A stretch of DNA of 64,000 nt, taken from assembly GCF_002994445.1 (NCBI RefSeq), contig NZ_MRZJ01000003.1, positions 124,001 through 188,000 of the forward strand. Direction: 5' to 3'. The stretch is from Staphylococcus simulans (GTDB taxonomy: Bacteria; Bacillota; Bacilli; Staphylococcales; Staphylococcaceae). Each line of letters begins with the position of its first letter. The stretch's first letter is position 1. The position numbers were made by a program, and so were the translations under genes. The notes under the pieces were generated by a model. It searched no databases. It worked only from the letters and a program-made list of their open reading frames with translations, and had not been told where the DNA came from. Shown here in pieces: positions 1 through 6,871 of this stretch.

Positions 1-176
1 AATAACGGCCATTCAAACCGGCGCTTAGGTATAAAGAGTTTTATTAACCATACCAATTCAAAAGGGATATATGCTAAAAATAAGTTCAATGCCATGAATT
101 GGTAGAAATTGTCCAATGGCAGTGTCATCAGCATCAGTATAACGAAAAATATGCGTGCAATATATCGTGATTGCAT
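1..176 (-). CDS. DUF1361-like membrane protein, N-terminal part (runs off window edge)
   Basis: The reverse strand opens with an ATG at 176 behind a purine-rich AGAGAGGG ribosome binding site. It reads 58 codons without a stop to the window edge. The visible peptide begins MQSRYIARIFFVILMLMTLP, has one hydrophobic helix, then an aliphatic stretch with NLFLAYIPFELVWL. That pattern of a long-chain membrane protein with an N-L-F-L-A-x-x-P motif resembles the DUF1361 family. Function of the family is unknown to me. It is divergent from norA. The C-terminal part is missing, so the family call is tentative. Confidence 0.6.
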   Translation of the reverse strand, partial: MQSRYIARIFFVILMLMTLPLDNFYQFMALNLFLAYIPFELVWLIKLFIPKRRFEWPL

Positions 177-478
177 CTTAAAAGCCCTCTCTCTTCATTC
201 ATCCATCATAGGGATGTATTGTCTTGCTTCTAAAACAGACAGCAAACGTGCTTTTCTGTCAGACTTAAGTGAATATAATACATCTTTTTGACGGAGATAT
301 CAATTAAAAGCGTAGGTGAGGCATACCTTCAAATGAAGCATAAATTTTAAATAATCAGGGAATAATGCTACTAAATTAAGATAAAATTATTTGATTGAGC
401 TATAGAATAACTTTGGTGTATAATAGGTAGTCATTACAAAAATCGACGTAATTAAAATACGCAATAAAGGAGGCTATC
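177..478. other. Divergent intergenic region, DUF1361-like gene / norA
   Basis: About 300 bases without a gene. It holds the norA promoter near its right end and must hold the leftward promoter. I see no convincing hairpin terminator or operator. The small open frame at 109-291 overlaps the leftward gene and has no ribosome binding site. Confidence 0.6.
395..424 (+). promoter_or_regulatory. Predicted SigA promoter of norA
   Basis: TTGAGC at 395-400 and a consensus TATAAT at 419-424 are separated by 18 bases. They lie 55 bases upstream of the norA ATG. Regulation by MgrA or ArlRS is known for S. aureus norA; I cannot see their sites here. Confidence 0.6.
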
Positions 479-1645
479 ATGAGTAAGCAATTAATCACAC
501 TCTACTTTAATATATTTCTTGTTTTCTTAGGAATTGGATTAGTTGTACCTGTATTACCTGTCTATTTAAAGGATTTAGGTTTAAATGGAAGTGATTTAGG
601 TATTCTTGTTGCGGCCTTTGCATTAGCGCAAATGGTGATTTCTCCATTCGGAGGCAACCTTGCTGATAAATTAGGCAAGAAGCTTATTATCTGTATCGGA
701 TTGATATTATTCTCTGTTTCTGAATTTATCTTTGCGATGAGCAGTAATTATACATTATTAATTATTTCAAGAATTATCGGAGGCTTTAGTGCTGGTATGG
801 TCATGCCGGGTGTAACAGGCATGATTGCGGATATTTCGCCGCCGCAAGATAAAGCTAAGAACTTCGGCTATATGTCTGCCATTATCAACTCAGGGTTTAT
901 TTTAGGACCAGGGTTCGGCGGTTTTATGGCTGAATTCTCCCATCGTTTACCGTTCTATTTTGCAGGAAGTTTAGGTATTATAGCTTTTGTTTGTTCGGTA
1001 TTCTTTATTCATGGCGCAAAACGCGAAACAACAGATGGTTTCCACCAATTTGTAGAGCCGCAAGAATTAGCTAAAGTTAATATCAAAGCTTTTATTACAC
1101 CGATTATTATTACGTTCGTACTCGCATTCGGCTTAGCAGCTTTTGAAACACTGTATCCTTTATATACTGCAGATAAAGCACACTATGCTCCAAAAGATAT
1201 TTCTATTGCGATAATGGGCGGCGGTTTAGCAGGTGCTATCTTCCAAATCTTCTTATTTGATAAGTTTATGAAGTATTTCAAAGAATTGACCTTTATTCAA
1301 ATTTCGCTCTTTTATTCAGCAGTAGTCTTATTCTTATTAGTAGTTGCACACCACTATTGGTCCATCATGATTATCAGCTTTATTGTATTTATCGGTTTTG
1401 ACATGATCCGACCTGCGATTACCAACTACTTTTCAAATATTGCAGGTAATCGCCAAGGACTTGCCGGCGGATTAAACTCGACATTTACTAGTATGGGCAA
1501 CTTTGCAGGACCGCTTGTCGCGGGTTCATTATATGACATGAACTTTGAATTCCCGCTGTACATGTCTATTACTGTTATGCTGCTTGGAATTGTGATTATT
1601 ATGATAGAGAAGACGATTAGAAAGAATAAAGGAATGAAAGTGTAA
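479..1645 (+). CDS. norA: Multidrug efflux MFS transporter NorA
   Basis: Encodes 388 residues, the same length as S. aureus NorA, with about 12 hydrophobic helices. It is a proton-driven exporter of fluoroquinolones, dyes and other cations across the cytoplasmic membrane. Seen in the sequence: the DRK-type loop between helices 2 and 3 (LADKLGKK, about 61-68), the motif C region of drug exporters (SGFILGPGFGG, about 138-148), Arg98, and acidic residues at 223 and 308 that match the E222/D307 pair of S. aureus NorA with a one-residue offset. The ATG follows an AAAGGAGG ribosome binding site. It is monocistronic between the divergent DUF1361-like gene and the riboswitch of metQ. Confidence 0.9.
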   Translation: MSKQLITLYFNIFLVFLGIGLVVPVLPVYLKDLGLNGSDLGILVAAFALAQMVISPFGGNLADKLGKKLIICIGLILFSVSEFIFAMSSNYTLLIISRIIGGFSAGMVMPGVTGMIADISPPQDKAKNFGYMSAIINSGFILGPGFGGFMAEFSHRLPFYFAGSLGIIAFVCSVFFIHGAKRETTDGFHQFVEPQELAKVNIKAFITPIIITFVLAFGLAAFETLYPLYTADKAHYAPKDISIAIMGGGLAGAIFQIFLFDKFMKYFKELTFIQISLFYSAVVLFLLVVAHHYWSIMIISFIVFIGFDMIRPAITNYFSNIAGNRQGLAGGLNSTFTSMGNFAGPLVAGSLYDMNFEFPLYMSITVMLLGIVIIMIEKTIRKNKGMKV

Positions 1646-1785
1646 TTTTAAAGGAAAAGATATATGTGCCAGCAGTTTATTGTTGGCACTTTTATTATTA
1701 CAGTGTTTTTTTCAGAAAAATATGAAAATAAGATTGACGAATTATATAACTGGTGGTAACCTTAATACAATTCAATTTAATAAGA

Positions 1786-1937
1786 CTCTTATCAAGAGCG
1801 GCGGAGGGATGTGCCCTATGAAGCCCAGCAACCATCGTATATACGAAGTGGTGCTAATTCACAAAAAAGCAATTGCTTATGAAGATGAGAGAAAGAACGA
1901 AAAGCTTTCTCTTAATATAAGGGGGAGCTTTTTCTAT
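1786..1937 (+). promoter_or_regulatory. SAM-I (S-box) riboswitch with terminator, upstream of metQ
   Basis: The aptamer core is visible: the GCGGCGGAGGGATGTGCC block, then GAAGCCCAGCAACC, then GGTGCTAATTC. P1 pairs CTCTTATC (1786-1793) with GATGAGAG (1884-1891). The expression platform is also visible. GAGAAAG (1889-1895) can pair with CTTTCTC (1905-1911) as antiterminator. The alternative is a 15-bp hairpin (1900-1933) with GU pairs followed by a U-rich run, the terminator. With SAM bound, P1 captures the antiterminator strand and transcription stops. So the operon below should be made only when methionine/SAM is low. A 9-bp complement (1782-1790 with 1942-1950) flanks the whole element. Confidence 0.93.
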
Positions 1938-1988
1938 TGAAAAGAGTCTTGTTATTTGTAAATTACATAGGGACGGTGTCAGAGAAAG

Positions 1989-2807
1989 ATGAAAAAGATA
2001 AGCAGTTTTATCGGGTTATGTATTTTGTTAGTCGTATTAGCAGCTTGCGGTCAAGGTAAAGGCGGAGAAAACAAAAAAATTACAGTTGCGGCCTCACCTG
2101 CACCCCATGGTGAAGTATTAGAACATGCCAAGAAAGAAATGAAGAAGAAGGGTTACGACTTAGAAGTTAAAGTCGTTAACGATTATAAAATACCGAATAA
2201 ATTATTAGACAAAGGTGATGTGGATGCGAACTTATTCCAACATGTTCCTTATCTAAACACTGAAAAGAAAACACATGGTTATAAAATCGAAGAAGTCGGC
2301 AAAGTTTTCACAACACCTATGGGTGTATATAGTAAAAAATACAAAAACATTAAAGATATTCCGAAAGGATCAACAATCTATATGTCGAATAGTATATCAG
2401 ACGAAGGACGTGTCTTATCATTCTTTGTGAATGAAGGGTTAATTAAAATCAAAGACGGCGTCAAAATCGAAGATGCAAGATTAGAAGACATTGTTGAAAA
2501 CAAGAAAGATTTGAAATTCAATAATCAGCAAGGCGCAGAATTCTTGCCGAAAACATATAAAAGCGCTGAAGGTGCAGCTGTTGTCATGAACTCTAACTAT
2601 GCGATTGATAATGGTTTAAAACCTTCTAAAGATGCTATTGCTTTGGAAAACGAATCTTCACCATTTGCGAATATCCTTGCGGTAAAAGAAGGACATAAAA
2701 ATGATGAAAAATTCCAAACATTGCTTAAAGTATTACAATCAAAAGATATGAAAGCATTCATTAAAAAAGAATACGGTAAAGACGTAATACCGTATGAAGC
2801 TAAGTAA
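1989..2807 (+). CDS. metQ: MetQ/NlpA-family methionine-binding lipoprotein
   Basis: 272 residues. N-terminal signal peptide with lipobox LAAC and acceptor Cys20, then the NlpA/MetQ fold starting ITVAASPAPHGEVLE. It should sit on the outer face of the membrane and deliver methionine to a MetNI ABC importer. The upstream S-box supports methionine as ligand. No metN or metI lies in this window, so this is an orphan binding protein served by a transporter elsewhere, or it delivers a related compound. It is co-directional with the dehydrogenase gene 19 bases downstream. The ATG at 1989 gives the expected signal peptide, although the ribosome binding site is weak. Confidence 0.88.
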   Translation: MKKISSFIGLCILLVVLAACGQGKGGENKKITVAASPAPHGEVLEHAKKEMKKKGYDLEVKVVNDYKIPNKLLDKGDVDANLFQHVPYLNTEKKTHGYKIEEVGKVFTTPMGVYSKKYKNIKDIPKGSTIYMSNSISDEGRVLSFFVNEGLIKIKDGVKIEDARLEDIVENKKDLKFNNQQGAEFLPKTYKSAEGAAVVMNSNYAIDNGLKPSKDAIALENESSPFANILAVKEGHKNDEKFQTLLKVLQSKDMKAFIKKEYGKDVIPYEAK

Positions 2808-2826
2808 GACAAGGGAGAGAATTATA

Positions 2827-3780
2827 ATGACAAAATTAGGGATTATCGGTGTAGGCAGAGTAGGCAGCCAAGTGTTGACTGATGCGCAATATTTAGGATG
2901 CTTTTCACAAATCGTTGTAGTGGATTCAGATACTTCGCAAGCTGAAGGAGAAGTCTTAGACCACTTGCATATCCAAGGTTTGAAACGTTCGTATCATGTG
3001 GATATTCAAACAGGAGGGTACGAGGATTTAAAAGATGCGGATATCGTAATTATTTCAGCCAGCGCACCTTCTACACCAGATATGAAGGATCGTACCTTAT
3101 TGACGAAAGCGAACAGTACCATCGTTCATGAAGTTTTCAGCAAGCTTTCTGCTGTAACGACTGAACCTATTGTTATCTTAATTTCTAATCCTGTAGATGC
3201 AATGACTTATTTGGGCCATCAGGCAGGTTATCCAGCTGATAAAGTTATTGGAACAGGAACAATTTTAGAGTCTTCTCGTTTTCGTACTTTAATTGCAGAT
3301 CACTACGATGTCGACCCTAAAGACGTAGAGGCTTTTGTCTTAGGCGAGCATGGCTCTCACTGTGTACCTGTTTGGAGCCGTGTACGCATTCATGGTATTG
3401 AATTGCCTGAGTTTGAACAATTAACAGGTGCAGAACCAATCAATCAAGCAGCTGTGTCGCATAGTATTGATGAAGTAGCGTTTGATGTCTTTATCAAGAA
3501 AGGCTGGACGAATGCGGCCATTTCAAGAGCAGCTGTACAATTAGCACACGCTGTTGTATTGAATGAACATACGATTGAACCGGTGAGCGGTCTAGTCAAT
3601 CATGAGTATGGCTTATCTGATGGCGCATTAAGTCTGTTAACATTGATTGATCGACAAGGTATAAAACAACGTTTGCCGATAGCACTTTCTGATACAGAGG
3701 TACAACAATTAGAAGCCGCACATCAATTTATTCAACAAGCCATTGAACAAGGCGAACAAGCTATTAAAGAAAATCAATAA
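2827..3780 (+). CDS. NAD-dependent L-lactate/2-hydroxyacid dehydrogenase family protein
   Basis: 317 residues from the ATG at 2827, chosen because GGGAGAGA lies ahead; a longer frame would overlap metQ. Lactate/malate dehydrogenase fold: Rossmann motif GxGxxG (residues 8-13), active-site loop with Arg89, ISNPVDAMT, and the catalytic GEHG with His175. Two oddities. The Asp that normally pairs with the catalytic His (GTxLDxxRFR) is Glu148-149 here (GTILESSRFR). At the position that is Gln in lactate and Arg in malate dehydrogenases my hand alignment gives Ser82. This suggests a bulkier 2-oxoacid substrate, as in L-2-hydroxyisocaproate dehydrogenases. Its place in an S-box operon with metQ points to methionine-related hydroxy/keto acids. 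Specificity is inference. Confidence 0.8.
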   Translation: MTKLGIIGVGRVGSQVLTDAQYLGCFSQIVVVDSDTSQAEGEVLDHLHIQGLKRSYHVDIQTGGYEDLKDADIVIISASAPSTPDMKDRTLLTKANSTIVHEVFSKLSAVTTEPIVILISNPVDAMTYLGHQAGYPADKVIGTGTILESSRFRTLIADHYDVDPKDVEAFVLGEHGSHCVPVWSRVRIHGIELPEFEQLTGAEPINQAAVSHSIDEVAFDVFIKKGWTNAAISRAAVQLAHAVVLNEHTIEPVSGLVNHEYGLSDGALSLLTLIDRQGIKQRLPIALSDTEVQQLEAAHQFIQQAIEQGEQAIKENQ

Positions 3781-3786
3781 TAAGTC

Positions 3787-3835
3787 AGCAGGCCAGTTGC
3801 AAGGTGTTTAACACCAGCAGTTGACCTGCTTTTTC
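3787..3835 (+). terminator. Terminator of the metQ-dehydrogenase operon
   Basis: Stem AGCAGG...CCTGCT with further pairing inside, followed by TTTTTC, seven bases after the stop codon. Confidence 0.85.
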
Positions 3836-4129
3836 TGTGAATAGTCTTATTTGTAGTGTATTTGTAACATGATTTCAATTTTATGGACAAAATTTGAAGG
3901 GAAAGATGAGAAAGAAAGCAATCAGATAGACGTTAAACCTTGTTAAATAGGATGTTCACAACCAAAAAGAGGCTTGTGTCACTTTGTGATGTCACCGTTA
4001 TTTTCGTGTCGGTTCTGTTACATATATTACGTATATTACATTTGGTTTAAATAGCTTACTACTTACCGTTTATGTAAAGTTTTTGTGTTAATATTGTAAT
4101 CACGAATCAAGGGTGAAGAGGTTATAAGA
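3836..4129. other. AT-rich intergenic region upstream of the membrane protein gene at 4130
   Basis: About 290 bases. It contains GTCAC repeated at close spacing near 3977-3993 and an AT-rich promoter-like area near 4070-4105. I cannot assign a regulator or define the promoter firmly. Confidence 0.4.
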
Positions 4130-4471
4130 ATGAGAGCGTTAATTTTATGGGTATATGCTGGCATTCTGGCTTGTTGCTTGATTTTTCTGTTAGTATTAGT
4201 GACGAATGAAAGCGAACTTGCTAAGTTCCAAAACGGTGTCTCTGCTTTCATGCAAAGCGAGCATGTTTCGTCAAATAACAATGCATCAGAAACTCCTCCA
4301 CCTACATACAGTGCAGTGGCTGGGGGGCCATCAACACAACATACAGAAGCAGCACATAATACAAAAGCAGAATCCAATTCAGTATTTGTGATTTCACTAA
4401 CATCTATCGCAAATGATGTAAGTCAGCAATGGCTGCAGCATTTTACAAAACAAGACGTATCGGGCAACTGA
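4130..4471 (+). CDS. Hypothetical small membrane-anchored extracytoplasmic protein
   Basis: 113 residues. A hydrophobic N-terminal segment (about 4-24) is followed by a Ser/Thr/Asn/Pro-rich region with PPPTYSA and many Ala/His residues, which looks like an unstructured extracellular stalk. A GAAGAGG ribosome binding site lies at good spacing before the ATG. The terminator stem begins inside the last codons. I do not recognise the family. The gene is accepted because of the ribosome binding site, the membrane segment and the dedicated terminator. Codon use does not help much at this length. Confidence 0.55.
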   Translation: MRALILWVYAGILACCLIFLLVLVTNESELAKFQNGVSAFMQSEHVSSNNNASETPPPTYSAVAGGPSTQHTEAAHNTKAESNSVFVISLTSIANDVSQQWLQHFTKQDVSGN

Positions 4472-4515
4472 ACTCAGAAATGAGCAGAAACAGTGTCGGG
4501 TCGTCTTGTTTTTTT
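4449..4515 (+). terminator. Terminator overlapping the 3' end of the gene at 4130
   Basis: AACAAGACG (4449-4457) pairs with CGTCTTGTT (4502-4510), followed by TTTTT. The 5' arm lies inside the coding region. Confidence 0.7.
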
Positions 4516-4581
4516 GGGTTTGAAGCGGTATTGATGTTGTCTGTTTGCTTTGCGTGCTATATTAAATATGAGGTGAACGCA

Positions 4582-5067
4582 ATGAAACAGAAGAAGACAA
4601 ATGCGATGCGCATTTTAGATCGCGAAGGCATCGATTATGAAATGCGTACATTTAAAATGGGCAAGGAACACATTGAAGGACAAGAGGTCGCAAAGCTGAT
4701 TGGGGCAGATCCTGAACAAGTGTTTAAAACCTTGCTGTTTATCAACAACAATCATGACCCGTATGTATTTGTAATACCGGTAGATAGCCACTTGGATATG
4801 AAACATGCGGCGCAAGCTGTGGGAGAGAAGAAGCTGCATTTACTACCATTAGATGAACTGACTAAAGTGACAGGATATATCCGCGGCGGCTGTTCTCCAA
4901 TCGGCATGAAGCATGTGTATCCGACTGTCATTGATCAATCTGCTGAGCAACAGGAGAAAATCTTTGTCAGCGGCGGACTGCGCGGTGTACAAATGGGTGT
5001 GAATGTTTCAGAACTTATTCAAGCGACCGAAGCAAAAGTTGCGGATGTAGCAACACACGAAGGATGA
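4582..5067 (+). CDS. ybaK: YbaK/EbsC-type Cys-tRNA(Pro) deacylase
   Basis: 161 residues from the ATG at 4582, which has GAGGTGA nine bases ahead; the longer open frame upstream lacks a ribosome binding site and crosses a terminator. The family hydrolyses Cys mischarged on tRNA(Pro) in the cytoplasm. Seen: KTLLFINN and the conserved GGCSPIG loop (about 101-107), near the C-terminal half, and the single-domain length typical of YbaK. It is transcribed with the fru genes but separated from them by its own terminator. Confidence 0.85.
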   Translation: MKQKKTNAMRILDREGIDYEMRTFKMGKEHIEGQEVAKLIGADPEQVFKTLLFINNNHDPYVFVIPVDSHLDMKHAAQAVGEKKLHLLPLDELTKVTGYIRGGCSPIGMKHVYPTVIDQSAEQQEKIFVSGGLRGVQMGVNVSELIQATEAKVADVATHEG

Positions 5068-5087
5068 GCAAAAGCTCATCTTTTTTT
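5063..5087 (+). terminator. Terminator of ybaK
   Basis: GATGAGC-AAAA-GCTCATC followed by seven T. The 5' arm overlaps the ybaK stop codon. Confidence 0.9.
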
Positions 5088-5129
5088 ATGAATTTATGAT
5101 TGATTTTGAATGAAAATGAATGTTTTTGG

Positions 5130-5158
5130 TTGAAATTTGAAAGCGGACACATTATAAT
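5130..5158 (+). promoter_or_regulatory. Promoter of fruRKA
   Basis: TTGAAA at 5130-5135, 17-base spacer and TATAAT at 5153-5158, 22 bases before the fruR start. Upstream repeats of TGAATG/TGAAAATG-like sequence (5107-5122) may be FruR operators; that is a guess from their position. Confidence 0.8.
5137..5151 (+). promoter_or_regulatory. Catabolite-responsive element (CcpA site) in the fru promoter
   Basis: TTGAAAGCGGACACA fits the cre consensus WTGNAANCGNWNNCW at every defined position. It lies between the -35 and -10 hexamers, the position expected for CcpA repression. Confidence 0.75.
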
Positions 5159-5180
5159 AAAGTAGAAACGAGGTGGCGAT

Positions 5181-5942
5181 ATGATAACGCAAAAAAGATT
5201 TGACCTGATTATACAGTTGTTAAAGGAAAAAGAATTTTTGACGCTGCAAGAGTTAATCCAAATGACAGGATGCAGTGCTTCTACAATCCGTCGGGATTTA
5301 TCGAAATTGCAGAAAATGGGCAAGCTGCAACGTGTCCATGGCGGCGCAACACTTAAAAATACGGCTTTAAGCGAGCCTGAAATGTCTGAGAAGAAAGAAC
5401 GCAACATCCAAGAAAAAAGAGAAATAGGCAAACTGGCAGCTGAACAAATTGAAGATCGCGACTGTATTTATATTGATGCGGGTACGACGACCTTTGAAAT
5501 GATTGATTATATAGAAGCTAAAGAAATTGTGGCGGTTACTAATGGCTTAACCCATGTAGAAGCATTATTGAAACGCGGGATTAAGACACTTATTATCGGC
5601 GGAGATGTTAAAGCCAACACACTTGCTTCAGTAGGGCCGCGTGCCATCGAAACATTGAAACATTATCACTTCGACAAAGTCTTTATCGGCATGAACGGTA
5701 TTGACACTGAAGGCAGATTAACAACGCCAGATGAGCAAGAAGCTTATGTAAAAGAAAATGCGATGAAAGTCGGTCAGCATATCTTTATATTAATAGATAG
5801 TTCTAAATTCGGTCATACTTATTTTGCGGGCGTAAGTGTCAATGCTAAAGTACCTTGCGACATATTGACATCAGCCAAAGCGTTAACACGCGGAGATATC
5901 AAAACTTATCGCAGCAGTTATTCCATCTTAGGAGGACAATAA
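5181..5942 (+). CDS. fruR: DeoR-family repressor of the fructose operon
   Basis: 253 residues. N-terminal DeoR winged helix-turn-helix (about 1-57, with GCSASTIRRDLSKLQKMG) and a C-terminal sugar-phosphate sensor domain (about 75-235, with DAGTTTFEM and GMNGID). First gene of the fruRKA operon; it ends one base before the fruK start codon, so translation is probably coupled. It is expected to repress the operon until fructose-1-phosphate builds up. Confidence 0.92.
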   Translation: MITQKRFDLIIQLLKEKEFLTLQELIQMTGCSASTIRRDLSKLQKMGKLQRVHGGATLKNTALSEPEMSEKKERNIQEKREIGKLAAEQIEDRDCIYIDAGTTTFEMIDYIEAKEIVAVTNGLTHVEALLKRGIKTLIIGGDVKANTLASVGPRAIETLKHYHFDKVFIGMNGIDTEGRLTTPDEQEAYVKENAMKVGQHIFILIDSSKFGHTYFAGVSVNAKVPCDILTSAKALTRGDIKTYRSSYSILGGQ

Positions 5943-5943
5943 A

Positions 5944-6858
5944 TTGATTTATACAGTAACTTTCAATCCATCCATTGATTACATTATGAAAGTAGATAAT
6001 TTTCAAACAGGCGGACTTAATCGCGCACCAGAAACTTATAAATTTGCCGGAGGCAAAGGGATTAATGTCTCACGTGTATTGCATACATTAAACACACCTT
6101 CTACGGCATTAGGATTTGTAGGCGGCTTTCCAGGACAATTTATCAAGGATGCATTAGAGAAGGCAGGCATTGCGAGCGGCTTCGTTGAAGTAGAAGAGGA
6201 CACACGCATTAATGTGAAGTTGAAATCTGATGCAGAAACTGAAATTAATGCTGGGGGCCCTTCAATCTCAAATACAGCATTCGAAGCTTTATTAACACAG
6301 ATTAAAACAACTACTTCAAAAGACACAGTTGTTATAGCGGGCAGTGTTCCAAAAAGCATTCCGGATGATGCATATGAACAAATTGCCAAAATCACACAAA
6401 GTACCGGAGCTAAATTGGTCGTAGATGCGGAAAAAGATTTAGTAGAAACGATTCTGCCGTATCAACCGTTCTTTATTAAACCAAATAAAGATGAACTTGA
6501 AGTGATGTTTGATACAACCATTGCGACAGATGCTGATGTAGTAAAATACGGCCTTGAAATTATTGAAAAAGGTGCACAAGCTGTAATTGTTTCACTTGGC
6601 GGCGAAGGTGCGATTTATATTGATAAAGCCAAACAAATTAAAGCTTCAGTACCAAAAGGCAAAGCAATCAACACTGTAGGTGCCGGCGATAGTACTGTTG
6701 CAGGTATGCTGGCAGGTTTAGCACAAGGGTTATCGACAGATGAAGCATTTCGAAACGCAGTTGCTTCAGGAACAGCCACTGCATTCAGTCAGGACTTAGC
6801 AGATAAAGCAACGATAGATAAGGTACGTGCTCAAATTGAGCTAACGGACTTGAAATAG
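5944..6858 (+). CDS. fruK: 1-phosphofructokinase
   Basis: 304 residues. It phosphorylates fructose 1-phosphate to fructose 1,6-bisphosphate with ATP. PfkB/ribokinase fold: N-terminal TFNPSIDYIM, GGKGINVSRVL, and the C-terminal GAGDS signature with the catalytic Asp. The start is TTG at 5944, chosen because AGGAGG lies at 5932-5937 and the N-terminal MIYTVTFNP matches the family. It follows fruR by one base and precedes fruA by 13 bases. Confidence 0.93.
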   Translation: MIYTVTFNPSIDYIMKVDNFQTGGLNRAPETYKFAGGKGINVSRVLHTLNTPSTALGFVGGFPGQFIKDALEKAGIASGFVEVEEDTRINVKLKSDAETEINAGGPSISNTAFEALLTQIKTTTSKDTVVIAGSVPKSIPDDAYEQIAKITQSTGAKLVVDAEKDLVETILPYQPFFIKPNKDELEVMFDTTIATDADVVKYGLEIIEKGAQAVIVSLGGEGAIYIDKAKQIKASVPKGKAINTVGAGDSTVAGMLAGLAQGLSTDEAFRNAVASGTATAFSQDLADKATIDKVRAQIELTDLK

Positions 6859-6871
6859 GAGTGAAATAAAT

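Noticed and set aside
1680-1940. 86-codon open frame between norA and metQ
   Set aside because: It lies over the S-box aptamer and terminator and has no ribosome binding site.
4063-4377. 104-codon frame antisense to the small membrane protein gene
   Set aside because: No ribosome binding site, and its composition mirrors the sense gene, which has its own signal and terminator.
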